Assembly (NCBI RefSeq): GCF_008693385.1
Contig: NZ_CP044067.1
Location: 2,833,501-2,897,500 of the forward strand
Reading direction: 5' to 3'
DNA length: 64,000 bases
Source of the DNA: Cupriavidus pauculus
GTDB lineage: Bacteria; Pseudomonadota; Gammaproteobacteria; Burkholderiales; Burkholderiaceae
Part shown: positions 18,209 to 26,953 of the stretch, piece after piece
Position numbering within the stretch: the stretch's first letter is position 1
How the letters are laid out: every line of letters begins with the position of its first letter
Notes under the pieces: model-generated
What the model saw: the letters and a program-made list of their open reading frames with translations, nothing else
The model's database searches: none
Told to the model about the DNA's origin: nothing
Made by a program: the position numbers and the translations under genes

Positions 18209-18237
18209 ATCGTAAAGACGCGTAATTCGTAAGTCAA
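18209..18237 (-). promoter_or_regulatory. sigma-70 promoter for the PcaC-like operon
   Basis: On the minus strand TTGACT (plus 18232-18237) and TACGAT (plus 18209-18214) are separated by exactly 17 bases. Transcription would start near 18202, 17 bp before the start codon. The whole unit lies between inverted arms CTCCTCGGAA (18192-18201) and TTCCGAGGAG (18256-18265). Confidence 0.65.
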
Positions 18238-18242
18238 TACGA

Positions 18243-18253
18243 CTGTCATACAA
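18243..18253. promoter_or_regulatory. GntR/FadR-type operator candidate
   Basis: The minus strand reads TTGTATGACAG, one mismatch from the TNGTNNNACNA pattern known for FadR/LldR-subfamily GntR regulators. It lies just upstream of the -35 box of the PcaC-like operon, whose last gene encodes a GntR-FCD regulator. Binding by that protein is inferred. Confidence 0.4.
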
Positions 18254-18274
18254 TCTTCCGAGGAGGCAGGCCGA

Positions 18275-19282
18275 TCAATCGATGTTCGCGCCGCTCTGCG
18301 CAATGAGGTCGACGTTGAGCTTGCCCTCGCGCGTGGCAAACGTCCGGAACGCGTCGGGGGACGCCGACGGCGCCGCTTCCTCGCCACGGCTGGCCAGCTG
18401 TTTCCGTACCGCCGGCTCGCGCAGGACCTTGACGCTGGCGCTATGGAGCTGCTGAACGATGGGGGCGGGCGTCCCCTTGGCGACGAACAGGCCGTACCAG
18501 TTGTTGAGCTCGTAGCCCGGCACGCCGGACTCCGCGATGGTCGGGTAGTTCGGCATCACGGTCGAGCGCCTGGCCGAGGTCACGGCAATCGGTGTGAGCT
18601 TGCCCGCATCGATCAGCGGCTGGACGGAAGCGGGCGTCGCAAAGCTGACCTGCGCATCGCCGGCGGCCACGGCCTGGCCGGACTGCGCGCCGCCCTTGTA
18701 GGGCACGTGCGTCATGGTGATGTGGGCCATCTTGACGAAGTGCACGCCCGCAAGATGCGTGACCACCCCATTGCCGCTCGACGAGTAGTTGAGCGCGCCC
18801 GGCGATTGCTTCGCCTTCTGCAGCAGGTCGGCCGTGGTCTTGATGCCGCTGGCCTTGCCGGCGACGAGCAGCAGCGGCGCCGTCGTCAGCTGTGTCACGG
18901 GTGTGAAGTCGCCCGCCGTGTAGCGCAGGTTCTTGTACAGCGCGTTGTCGCCGCCCATCAGGCTCGCGCCGCCGATATAGAGCGTGTAGCCATCGGCGGG
19001 GGACTTGGCTACATAGTCCGCCGCGATCGTGGTGCCCGCGCCGGGCCGGTTGTCGACGACCACGGGCTGCTTGAGTTCCTTCGACAGCGCTTCGCCGTAG
19101 ATGCGCGCGATCGTGTCGGCCGCGCCGCCCGGCGGAAAGCCGATGACGAGCCGGATCGGCTTGCTGGGGTAGGCGTCCTGCGCGATGGCGGGATGGATGG
19201 CCAGGAAGGTGCCGGCCCCGATGGCGGCCAATGCGGTGGCCAATGCGGCGGCAGATTGTCGTAGATGCAGTCGTGCGTGCAT
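18275..19282 (-). CDS. Bug/TctC-family periplasmic solute receptor
   Basis: A 335-residue tripartite-tricarboxylate-transporter-type receptor with a signal peptide (about 1-35, ending AIA-QDAYP). The mature part begins with YPSKPIRLVIGFPPGGAADTIAR, the carboxylate-binding loop of Bug proteins, and later has VVVDNRPGAG, PADGYTL and HVPYKGG, all diagnostic. Bug proteins bind small carboxylates, amides or amino acids. No tctA/tctB membrane genes are in the window. It follows the crotonase gene after 64 bp and is likely part of the same catabolic unit. Confidence 0.92.
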   Translation of the reverse strand: MHARLHLRQSAAALATALAAIGAGTFLAIHPAIAQDAYPSKPIRLVIGFPPGGAADTIARIYGEALSKELKQPVVVDNRPGAGTTIAADYVAKSPADGYTLYIGGASLMGGDNALYKNLRYTAGDFTPVTQLTTAPLLLVAGKASGIKTTADLLQKAKQSPGALNYSSSGNGVVTHLAGVHFVKMAHITMTHVPYKGGAQSGQAVAAGDAQVSFATPASVQPLIDAGKLTPIAVTSARRSTVMPNYPTIAESGVPGYELNNWYGLFVAKGTPAPIVQQLHSASVKVLREPAVRKQLASRGEEAAPSASPDAFRTFATREGKLNVDLIAQSGANID

Positions 19283-19346
19283 GATGTCTCCTCGTTGGTG
19301 ATGCCGGTCTAGACGTGCTGCCGGCTATGTCGATGAATGGCTGCGG

Positions 19347-20144
19347 CTAGCGGCCGCGAAACACGGGGCGGCGCTTTTCCCCGAACGCCTGGCGGCCCTC
19401 CGCATAGTCCTCGCTCAGCGCCGCGCGATCGACGAGCGCCTGAACGGTGTGCTCGGTCAGGTTCGGGTCGCCATTGGCGAGCCCGTTCAGGATCGCCTTG
19501 GCGCCACTGATGGACAGCGGGGCGTTATCGGCCAGCACGGCCGCGGCCGCGCGGGTCCTCGCCAGCACGTCGTCGGCGACATCGTCGACGAGGCCGATGC
19601 GATAGCCTTCGGCGGAATCGAGCCGTTCGCCCGTGAACAGGATGCGCTTGGCATTGGAGATGCCCACGAGTTCGAACAGCCGGCGCGTGCCCTTCAGGCC
19701 ATAGACGATGGACAGGCGCGCGGCCGGAATCGACAACTGCGCCTCCGGCACCGCGTAGCGGAAGTCGAAAGCCATCGCGATGTTCACCGCGCCGCCCATG
19801 CAGAAGCCGTTGATCGCGGCGATGGTGGGCTTGGAGACGTTCTCGATGGCATCGCAGCAGCCATCGACGGCAGCTTCGTAGACGACCACCTGGCCGGGAT
19901 TGGACCGTACGGTGGCGAACTCGGTGATATCGGCGCCCGCGCAGAAGCTGGCGCCGCGGCCGGTCAGCGCGATGACGCGGACATCCTCGCGCGCGTCGAG
20001 GGCCTGCATCAGCGCGCCCAGCCCTCGCCACATCGCAAGCGTCAGTGCGTTGCGTTTCCCGGGACGTTCGATGGAAACGATGGCGAGCCCATTCTCGACG
20101 TGCAGCCCGAGGTCGGGATAAGCCTGCATGCTGGTCTCGCTCAT
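19347..20144 (-). CDS. enoyl-CoA hydratase/isomerase-family protein
   Basis: A 265-residue crotonase-fold protein. The oxyanion-hole segments ASFCAGADITEF (about 69) and INGFCMGGAVNIAMAFDFR (about 108) are present. The places where hydratases carry their two catalytic glutamates read IPAARLSIVYGLKG, without glutamate, so the reaction is probably not simple enoyl-CoA hydration. Its ATG overlaps the stop of the CoA-transferase gene by four bases (ATGA), showing tight co-translation. It probably acts on the CoA ester made by that enzyme. Confidence 0.88.
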   Translation of the reverse strand: MSETSMQAYPDLGLHVENGLAIVSIERPGKRNALTLAMWRGLGALMQALDAREDVRVIALTGRGASFCAGADITEFATVRSNPGQVVVYEAAVDGCCDAIENVSKPTIAAINGFCMGGAVNIAMAFDFRYAVPEAQLSIPAARLSIVYGLKGTRRLFELVGISNAKRILFTGERLDSAEGYRIGLVDDVADDVLARTRAAAAVLADNAPLSISGAKAILNGLANGDPNLTEHTVQALVDRAALSEDYAEGRQAFGEKRRPVFRGR

Positions 20145-21409
20145 GACACCACCGTTTCGCGAGCGTCGGCCGCTTCGCGCCGACGGCCGGTTTCGGTCTG
20201 ATACACCGCGCCGCAGGCCACGAGCGCCGCGATCTCGTCGTCCGAAAACTCGAACTCGCGCAGGATATCGGTGCTGTCTTCGCCCACGCGCGGCGGGGCG
20301 GCGCGGGCGACGTGCGTGGTGCCGTTGAACAGGATGGGCAGGCCCAGTGCGCGCATCGATCCTCCCTCGGGGCCATCGACATCGACCACCATGCGCACCG
20401 CGCGCGCCTGCTCGTGATCCAGCGCCTGCCCCACGTCGTTGACGGGGCCGGCCGGGATACCCGCCGCGTCGAAGCGATCGAGCCAGACCGCCAGCGTGTC
20501 CGCCGCGAGCACCCCATCGATCAGTTCCGCCAGCTTCTTGCGGTTGGCATGGCGGACCTCGGGCGTGTCGAAGCGCGGGTCGGTCGTCCATTCCGGGTGG
20601 CCGAGCAGGCCGGCGATGCGCTCCCAGTTCGCCTGGTTTGCGCCGCCGATTGCCATGCGGCCGTCCTGGCAGCGGAATACCTGATACGGCGCGACCAGTG
20701 GGTGCGCGGTGCCGGACGGCTTCGGGACGATGCCGCGCGAGAAATAACTCGCGGCATACCAGTAAAGCTGCTGCATCGACGCCTGCAGCAGCGACGTATC
20801 GACGCGCTGGCCGCGTCCCGTGCGCAGGCGATGGATATAGGCGGCGAGGATGCCTACCGCCGCGAGCACGCCCGCATTGACGTCGGCGATCGAGATGCCG
20901 GGCTTGACCGGTTCGCCGCCTTCCTCGCCCGTCACGCTGATCAGGCCGCTGAACGCCTGCAGGATCAGATCGAAGCCGCCCTTGCTCGCGAGCGGACCTT
21001 CGCGACCGTAACCGGTCACGGAGCAATAGATCAGCGCGGGATTGACCTCCCTGAGGACGTCGTAGCCCAGCCCCAGCCGTTCCATGACACCGAGGCGGAA
21101 GTTCTCCGTCAGCACGTCGGCCTGCGCCACCATCCGCAGTAACGCGGCCTTGCCTTCCGGCGATTTGAAGTTGATGCCGATGGAGCGCTTGCCGCGATTC
21201 AGCATCATGAAGGAAGCGGGCAGGCCGCTGTCGCCTTCGCGGCGATAGTTGCGGGCATCGTCGCCGGCGGGAAACTTCTCCACCTTGTAGATGTCGGCGC
21301 CCATGTCGGCCAGCATGAGCCCGCATGTGGGTCCCGCCATGATCTGCGACAGCTCGAGCACCTTGACGCCGCGCAGCGGCGCCTCGAACGGCGTGTCTCC
21401 TGTGTTCAT
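20141..21409 (-). CDS. CaiB/BaiF family III CoA-transferase
   Basis: A 422-residue CoA-transferase that moves CoA between carboxylic acids through an enzyme-bound aspartyl intermediate. The N-terminus GVKVLELSQIMAGPTCGLMLADMGADI is typical, and the nucleophile is most likely Asp176 in GISIADVNAG. It is the first gene of a minus-strand unit with the overlapping crotonase gene and the Bug receptor gene. A LysR gene lies 95 bp upstream on the same strand. The substrate is an imported carboxylate of unknown identity. Confidence 0.92.
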   Translation of the reverse strand: MNTGDTPFEAPLRGVKVLELSQIMAGPTCGLMLADMGADIYKVEKFPAGDDARNYRREGDSGLPASFMMLNRGKRSIGINFKSPEGKAALLRMVAQADVLTENFRLGVMERLGLGYDVLREVNPALIYCSVTGYGREGPLASKGGFDLILQAFSGLISVTGEEGGEPVKPGISIADVNAGVLAAVGILAAYIHRLRTGRGQRVDTSLLQASMQQLYWYAASYFSRGIVPKPSGTAHPLVAPYQVFRCQDGRMAIGGANQANWERIAGLLGHPEWTTDPRFDTPEVRHANRKKLAELIDGVLAADTLAVWLDRFDAAGIPAGPVNDVGQALDHEQARAVRMVVDVDGPEGGSMRALGLPILFNGTTHVARAAPPRVGEDSTDILREFEFSDDEIAALVACGAVYQTETGRRREAADARETVVS

Positions 21410-21504
21410 CCCAATCCTTTTTTATTTCGTCCTGATGCGTGCGCCCAGTATAAGAACGCCGTTCAACGAAAAAAAATATGGAATTGGGATGGCTCGATAG
21501 GAAA

Positions 21505-22455
21505 TTACGATGGATCGGTCAGGGGCCCGTCGGGCAATAGCCGCGCGCCGCGCCAGCTGCCGCTGTCCAGCAGCTGTTTGAGGATCGACAGCGTGGTGGC
21601 CACGACGACTTCGGCGGCGCGGCTCAGTGGCAGCGTGTCGGACACGCACAGCGAGATCTCGCGATCGAGCCGGTAGCCGGCAATCGGCAGCGCGGTGATG
21701 CGGGTCTGGCGCTGGACGTCGTCCGAGAGCGCCGACCACGGTAGTACGGTCCACCCCAGATTGGCCGCCACGAGCCGGATCAGCATGTCCGTGGAGCTCA
21801 CCTCGCTGACGAGCCGGTACTTGAGCCGCTTGTCGAGCAGGGCGGCCTCCACGCGCTGGCGGATGGTGCTGGGCGCGCTGGGCAGGATCAGCGGACTGTT
21901 GGCGAGCTCGCGGAGCTTCAGCGTCTGGCGGCCTTCCACCGCGGTCTGCGGCAGCACCGCGTAGAGCGCCTCCGTGAACAGCGGCGTCACGCGCGCGCCG
22001 CGCCGCGGCTGCGCATCGACGGCGATCGCGATATCGAGCTTGCCCGCGGCAACGAGGTCGACGAGCTCCGCGCTGGGCCGCTCGACGATTTCCAGCAGAA
22101 TGCCGCCGCTCGACAGCAGCTCGCGCACGAGCGGCTCCGCCAGCATCTTGCCGGTACTGCCCGGAATGCCGATCGCGGTCCGGCCGGTCGGATGGGCCAC
22201 TTCCTCCGACACCGCCTGCCGGACATCCTCGTGCTGGCGCAGCAGCGACTTCGCGTAGCCGTACAGTACCTCGCCGGAACTGGTCAGCCGCGCGCCATAG
22301 ACGCCGCGGTCGAGCAGCCGCGCACCGAGTTCGGTCTCCAGATTGATGATCTGCTGGCTCAGCGCGGGCTGCGCGATGCGCAGCGCCTCCGACGCGCGCG
22401 TCATGTTGCCGAGCTCGGCGATCTTCACGAAATACCTGAGTTGCTTGAATTCCAT
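21505..22455 (-). CDS. LysR-family transcriptional regulator
   Basis: A 316-residue regulator. The N-terminal winged helix (LRYFVKIAELGNMTRASEALRIAQPALSQQI, about 6-36) is followed by the two-lobed effector domain (about 90-295). The variant resembles Cbl/NAC-like regulators of aromatic and acid metabolism. It is divergent from the hydrolase-thioesterase-flavoprotein genes (117 bp between starts) and upstream of the CoA-transferase unit on the same strand, so it could control either side. Confidence 0.92.
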   Translation of the reverse strand: MEFKQLRYFVKIAELGNMTRASEALRIAQPALSQQIINLETELGARLLDRGVYGARLTSSGEVLYGYAKSLLRQHEDVRQAVSEEVAHPTGRTAIGIPGSTGKMLAEPLVRELLSSGGILLEIVERPSAELVDLVAAGKLDIAIAVDAQPRRGARVTPLFTEALYAVLPQTAVEGRQTLKLRELANSPLILPSAPSTIRQRVEAALLDKRLKYRLVSEVSSTDMLIRLVAANLGWTVLPWSALSDDVQRQTRITALPIAGYRLDREISLCVSDTLPLSRAAEVVVATTLSILKQLLDSGSWRGARLLPDGPLTDPS

Positions 22456-22572
22456 GCCATAAGCCTACGCGATGGAGTCATTGTTATTCAATATTTTTCC
22501 TCGATCGATGGACTGGCTATACTCTTCGGGGCTACGAGCATATCGAGAACAACAATAGAGCGAGACGACACC

Positions 22573-23415
22573 ATGCAGTTTGCGGAATCCAACGGCGTAC
22601 GGCTTTTCGTCGAGTCCACCGGCACTGGCGCGCCGATCGTCTTTGTCCACGAGTTCGCGGGCGACTACCGCAACTATGACGATCAGGTGCGCTTCTTCGG
22701 GCCGCACTTCCGGTGCATCACGTTCAATGCCCGTGGCTATCCGCCTTCCGATGTGCCCAGCGACGTCGAGCAGTACGGCCAGGCGTTCGCGGTGGAGGAT
22801 ATCGCCGGCGTGATGCGCTGGGCGGGTGTCGAGAGCGCCCATATCGTCGGCGTATCGATGGGTGGCTACGCCACGCTCAACTTCGGCCTGACGTATCCGG
22901 AGAAAGCCCGCTCGCTGACGATCGTCGGCGCGGGCCACGGCTCGGACCCCGCGCGGCGCGAGCAATTCCTGCGGGACAGCGGCGAGCTCGCGGAGCGTCT
23001 CGTCACGCTCGGCATGGAGCAGGGCATCGTCCACTACGCCAACAGCCCGATCCGCCGCCGCTTCAAGGAGAAGAACCCGCGCGGATTCGAGCAGTTCAAT
23101 CGCCAGTTCGCCGAACACTCGGCGCTGGGCTCCTCGCTGACCACGCGCGGATACCAGATGCGCCGCAAGACCATTTACGAACTGGAGGCCCAGATGCGCG
23201 CGTTGCGCGTGCCCGCGCTGATCGTGACCGGCGATGACGACGAACCCTGCATCGAGCCCGCGCTGTTCATGAAGCGCACGATTCCGGACGCACGGCTCTG
23301 GGTCGTGCCGCGCACCACGCATGCGGTGAACCTCGAAGAGCCCGAAGCATTCAACCGCGTGGTGTTCGATTTCATCAGCGCGGTGGAGCGAGACGGAGCG
23401 TCGCGCCATGCGTGA
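22573..23415 (+). CDS. alpha/beta hydrolase
   Basis: A 280-residue single-domain hydrolase. The oxyanion segment is [11 protein letters not shown], the nucleophile is Ser95 in GVSMGG, an acidic residue lies in VTGDDDEP (about 225), and the histidine is in [11 protein letters not shown] (about 256). Length and motifs resemble ring-cleavage hydrolases and enol-lactonases (PcaD-like). A TATACT at 22518-22523 may be its -10 box. Its end overlaps the thioesterase start by eight bases, so the two are co-translated. Divergent LysR control is likely. Confidence 0.85.
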   Translation: MQFAESNGVRLFVESTGTGAPIVFVHEFAGDYRNYDDQVRFFGPHFRCITFNARGYPPSDVPSDVEQYGQAFAVEDIAGVMRWAGVESAHIVGVSMGGYATLNFGLTYPEKARSLTIVGAGHGSDPARREQFLRDSGELAERLVTLGMEQGIVHYANSPIRRRFKEKNPRGFEQFNRQFAEHSALGSSLTTRGYQMRRKTIYELEAQMRALRVPALIVTGDDDEPCIEPALFMKRTIPDARLWVVPRTTHAVNLEEPEAFNRVVFDFISAVERDGASRHA

Positions 23416-23833
23416 CGCGACGCGCGCGGACTACCCGCATCTGGCCACGGTGCAGACGCGCTGGATGGACAACGACGTGTATGGCCACGTCAACAACGTC
23501 ACCTATTACAGCTACTTCGACACCGCGGTGAACCAGTACCTGATCGAGCGGGGCGTGCTCGATATCCATGGCGGAAGGGTCGTGGGTCTGGTCGTCGATA
23601 CCGGCTGCTCGTACTTCCGCTCCGTCGCTTTCCCCGACCGTCTAGAGATCGGCGTGCGCGTGGCGAAGCTCGGCAATTCGAGCGTGCGCTACGAGGTGGC
23701 GGTATTCCGCGAGGGGGACGCGGCAATCTGCGCGGCTGGCCACTTCGTGCATGTGTATGTGGATCGGGATTCCGGACGGCCGGTACCGGTGCCCGCGGAT
23801 ACGCGCATTGCGCTGGCGGCACTATGCTTCTGA
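23408..23833 (+). CDS. 4-hydroxybenzoyl-CoA thioesterase-like hotdog protein
   Basis: A 141-residue acyl-CoA thioesterase of the 4HBT family. The motif [20 protein letters not shown] (about 19-38) contains the aspartate and the GHVNN turn of the active site. It would release a free acid from a CoA thioester in the cytoplasm. It overlaps the preceding hydrolase gene and precedes the flavoprotein gene by 19 bp, so the three form one operon. Confidence 0.88.
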   Translation: MRDATRADYPHLATVQTRWMDNDVYGHVNNVTYYSYFDTAVNQYLIERGVLDIHGGRVVGLVVDTGCSYFRSVAFPDRLEIGVRVAKLGNSSVRYEVAVFREGDAAICAAGHFVHVYVDRDSGRPVPVPADTRIALAALCF

Positions 23834-23852
23834 CAGGCAGACGGAGGCGGGC

Positions 23853-25085
23853 ATGCAACGCATCATTGTCGTGGGCGGCGGTTTCGGCGGATTGTGGAGC
23901 GCGGTAGGTGCGGCGCGCAGGCTTCGCGAAGCGGGTGCCGCGCAAGCCAGTGTCGAGGTCGTCTTGATCGATCCCCACCCGCATCACAGGATACGGGTGC
24001 GCAACTATGAAGCGGACCTGGCCAGCACGCTCGTGCCCTACGCGGAGGTGCTGGACCCGATCGGAGTCCGGCACATCATGGGGGAGGTGACCGGCATCGA
24101 CGCCGACGCGCAAACCGTCGCGGTGCGAGAGGGCGGCGAGACGCGGCCCTTGCCGTATGCGCGGCTCGTCGTCGCCACCGGTAGCCGGCTGGCGCGGCCC
24201 CCCATTCCCGGCCTGCAACATGCGTTCGACATCGACACCTACGATGGCGCCACACGCCTTCGCGATCATGTCGGCCGGCTGTCCGCGCTGCCGCCCGTGG
24301 AGGGCCGCTTTACCGCGCTCGTCATCGGCGCGGGGCTGACCGGCATCGAACTGGCACTGGAGCTTCCCCACCGTCTGCGTGAGGCCGCGGGATCGGGCGA
24401 GCATGCCGATTGCCGGACCATCCTCGCGGACCGCAACGCACAGATCGGCGCGGCCATGGGAGGTGCCCAGCCCGTGATCGAACGCGCATGCCGCGAACTC
24501 GGCATCGAGATGTGGCCCGGTTTCTCCGTCGCGTCCATCGATGCGTCGGGTGCGACGCTGACGGACGGGACCTATGTGCCCGCATCGACGGTCGTATGGT
24601 GCGGCGGCATGCGCGCGCATCCGCTCAATGCGTCGCTGCCCGTCACGCTCGATGCCATGGGCAGGCTGCCCGTGGACACGTTTATGCGCGTCCACGGTAT
24701 TCCCAACGTGTTCGCCGCGGGCGACGCCGCCGAGGCCCTGATCGACGGCGAGCATCCGTCGGTCATGTCCTGCCAGCACGCGCGGCCCATGGGCCGCTTT
24801 GCCGGGCATAACGCCGCGGCCGAGTGGCTGGGCGAACCCATGCTTCCGCTCAGCATCGACTGGTACACGACGATCCTCGATCTCGGGCCCTGGGGCGCCG
24901 TGTACACGGAAGGGTGGGATCGGCGCCTCGTTGCGGAAGGCGAGGTCGCCAAGAAGACCAAGTTCGTCATCAACCACGCGCGCATCTATCCGCCCAGAAC
25001 CGGGAACGCCGAGGAGATACTGCTGGCGGGCGCCCCCGTCGTGCAGCGGCCGCCCGCCTATGGCGACGGCGGCGCGCGTCACTGA
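23853..25085 (+). CDS. NAD(P)/FAD-dependent oxidoreductase, type II NADH dehydrogenase-like
   Basis: A 410-residue two-dinucleotide-fold flavoprotein. FAD binds at VVGGGFGGLWSA (about 5-16), NAD(P)H at VIGAGLTGIELALELP (about 154), and the second FAD motif is NVFAAGDAA (about 287). The layout is that of Ndh-2 / sulfide:quinone reductase-like proteins, but no C-terminal membrane helix is evident. ACGGAGG precedes the start. It may re-oxidise NADH or reduce a quinone for the upstream pathway. The exact substrate is open. Its stop overlaps the convergent small gene by 7 bp. Confidence 0.87.
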   Translation: MQRIIVVGGGFGGLWSAVGAARRLREAGAAQASVEVVLIDPHPHHRIRVRNYEADLASTLVPYAEVLDPIGVRHIMGEVTGIDADAQTVAVREGGETRPLPYARLVVATGSRLARPPIPGLQHAFDIDTYDGATRLRDHVGRLSALPPVEGRFTALVIGAGLTGIELALELPHRLREAAGSGEHADCRTILADRNAQIGAAMGGAQPVIERACRELGIEMWPGFSVASIDASGATLTDGTYVPASTVVWCGGMRAHPLNASLPVTLDAMGRLPVDTFMRVHGIPNVFAAGDAAEALIDGEHPSVMSCQHARPMGRFAGHNAAAEWLGEPMLPLSIDWYTTILDLGPWGAVYTEGWDRRLVAEGEVAKKTKFVINHARIYPPRTGNAEEILLAGAPVVQRPPAYGDGGARH

Positions 25086-25288
25086 TCCGCGGGCACGTCC
25101 GACTTGTCCCGCGGCAGTCCGCGTCCCCGGTCGTGGGTCGCGTTGTCCAGATCCTTCTGCACTTCCTTCGTCGTCGGCAGCGGTTTCGTGCCGCCCGGTC
25201 CCGGCGTGTCCCGATGGTCCTTGTCGCGTTGTTCCTGATGCGGATCGCTGGGGCGCGGCGAGGATTGGGCCGGCTTGCTGGAGGTCAT
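25079..25288 (-). CDS. small hydrophilic, probably disordered protein
   Basis: A 69-residue protein made almost entirely of charged, Pro, Gly, Ser and Thr residues, with no hydrophobic core. It is probably intrinsically disordered. GGGAGAA lies eight bases before ATG 25288, which supports real translation. I do not recognise a family. It resembles small stress-type proteins in style, such as the 63-residue protein at 59407. The following 277 bp (25289-25565) hold no gene. Confidence 0.55.
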   Translation of the reverse strand: MTSSKPAQSSPRPSDPHQEQRDKDHRDTPGPGGTKPLPTTKEVQKDLDNATHDRGRGLPRDKSDVPADQ

Positions 25289-25565
25289 CGTCTTCTCCCA
25301 TTGTGATATCCCTCCAGGTCGGGCAAGAGTCATACCCGGGGCGACACCACGCGGAAATCGACGTTGCGCGGCGGGCGTTGTAGTTTTTGCCCGGGCGTCT
25401 TCCCGTTCTTGCACGTCACCGCCCGGCGGGCGCGTTGAATTTCCACGAACACGCGCTTCGAAACTTTCGGATAGGTCTCTCCGGCCCGGAAAAATATACT
25501 GGCGTCCACAACGAAAGCGCGCGCCACCTCTTGTGACGACGCGTTCCACGACGCAGGAGACAACG

Positions 25566-26558
25566 ATGATCCGAAGCCTCGCCCGCCGACGCCTGTTGGC
25601 GCAGGCCGCTGCCTGCCTGATTCTGGGCAGCGCCGCCTTTCCGTCCGCGCACGCCGAATCCTATCCCTCCAGGCCGGTCACCGTCGTGGTGGCCTTCGCG
25701 CCCGGGGGAATGACCGATATCGTGGGCCGCCTGCTGGCTGCGGAACTCGGCGAGGCATTCAAGCAGAGCTTTGTCGTCGAGAACCGGCCCGGCGCCGCGG
25801 GTCAGATCGCGACCGAGTACGTCGCCCGGCGGCCCGCGGACGGTTACACGCTGCTGCTCAGCGCCACGGGGCACGTCATCGGACCCGCCGTGCAGAAGTC
25901 GGTCCGCTATCGCCCGGTGCTGGACTTCGAACCCATCGCGCTGATCGCCAAGGCGCCGAACATGCTCGTCGTGAACCCCGCCGTGCCGGTCCACACCGTG
26001 CCCGAGTTCGTCAAATGGGCGAAGGAGCAGGGGAGCGTGCCCTATGGTTCGGCGGGCGCGGGCGGTTCGACCCATCTGGCCGGCGAACTGTTCCGGCATA
26101 TGACCGGTGCCCCGCTCGTGCACGTGCCGTACAAGGGCGCATCGCCATCGACCAGCGCGGTGGTGGCGGGACAGATTCCCGTGGTGTTCCAGGACTCCAT
26201 GAGCGTGTCCGCCTTCGTCGCCGCGGGCAAGCTGCGGCCGATCGCCGTGACCGGCGCCGAGCGCAGCAAGCTGTTCCCCGACGTGCCGACGATCGCCGAG
26301 GCCGGCTACAAGAACTTCGATGCCTATACGTGGCTCGGCCTTTATGCACCGGCGGGCACGCCGAAGGACATCGTCGCGCGATTGAATGCCGAAGTGAATC
26401 GCATCATGGCGTCGCCCGACATGGTCGCCAAGCTCAAGCGGCAACAGGCGGAAGCGGCTGGTGGCCTGAGTCCGGCCGCGTTTCGCGACTACGTCGGGGA
26501 GGAAGTGGCCAAGTGGCGGAACACGGTGAAGCTCACCGGCGTGCAGATCGAGCAATGA
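25566..26558 (+). CDS. Bug/TctC-family periplasmic solute receptor
   Basis: A 330-residue receptor with an Arg-rich signal peptide (cleavage near AHA-ESYP). The mature part has YPSRPVTVVVAFAPGGMTDIVGR, VVENRPGAAG, PADGYTL and HVPYKGASP, all Bug signatures. A TATACT at 25495-25500 may be the -10 box. It leads a plus-strand run and overlaps the DUF35 gene by four bases, so its ligand is probably the substrate handled by the thiolase-like/DUF35 pair. Confidence 0.92.
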   Translation: MIRSLARRRLLAQAAACLILGSAAFPSAHAESYPSRPVTVVVAFAPGGMTDIVGRLLAAELGEAFKQSFVVENRPGAAGQIATEYVARRPADGYTLLLSATGHVIGPAVQKSVRYRPVLDFEPIALIAKAPNMLVVNPAVPVHTVPEFVKWAKEQGSVPYGSAGAGGSTHLAGELFRHMTGAPLVHVPYKGASPSTSAVVAGQIPVVFQDSMSVSAFVAAGKLRPIAVTGAERSKLFPDVPTIAEAGYKNFDAYTWLGLYAPAGTPKDIVARLNAEVNRIMASPDMVAKLKRQQAEAAGGLSPAAFRDYVGEEVAKWRNTVKLTGVQIEQ

Positions 26559-26953
26559 GCGCGCCCATGAATCGTACAGAGGAGACCACCACAAGTGCCG
26601 ACGCACGATATTTCGGCCGGCTTGCCGAGGGCGTCTTCGAGATCCCCCGATGCCGCGCGTGCGACCGGTTTCATTTTTTCCCGCGCGTCGTCTGTCCGTT
26701 CTGCGGTGCGGACGATCTGCAGTGGGTGGCGCCATCCGGTTATGGCCGCGTGTACTCGACCACGGTGGTCCGAGGGAAGGAGCGCTCCCACAACGTATCC
26801 CTCGTCGACCTCGACGAGGGGCCGCGCCTGATGAGCCGCGTCGTCGATATCGATCCCGGCGAGGTGAAGATTGGCGCCCGGGTGAAGGCGCGTATCGGGC
26901 GGGAAGGCGACGAAGCGTTGCTGGAATTCGTACCTGCGGGAGGCGCGCAATGA
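26555..26953 (+). CDS. Zn-ribbon/OB-fold DUF35 protein
   Basis: A 132-residue protein with an N-terminal zinc-ribbon (Cys33, Cys36, Cys47, Cys50) and a C-terminal OB-fold (about 58-125). DUF35 proteins act as partners of thiolase-like enzymes and are needed for their activity or stability; some pairs catalyse retro-aldol cleavage of CoA esters. It overlaps the receptor gene before it (ATGA) and the thiolase-like gene after it (ATGA), showing coupled translation with its partner. Confidence 0.9.
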   Translation: MSAPMNRTEETTTSADARYFGRLAEGVFEIPRCRACDRFHFFPRVVCPFCGADDLQWVAPSGYGRVYSTTVVRGKERSHNVSLVDLDEGPRLMSRVVDIDPGEVKIGARVKARIGREGDEALLEFVPAGGAQ

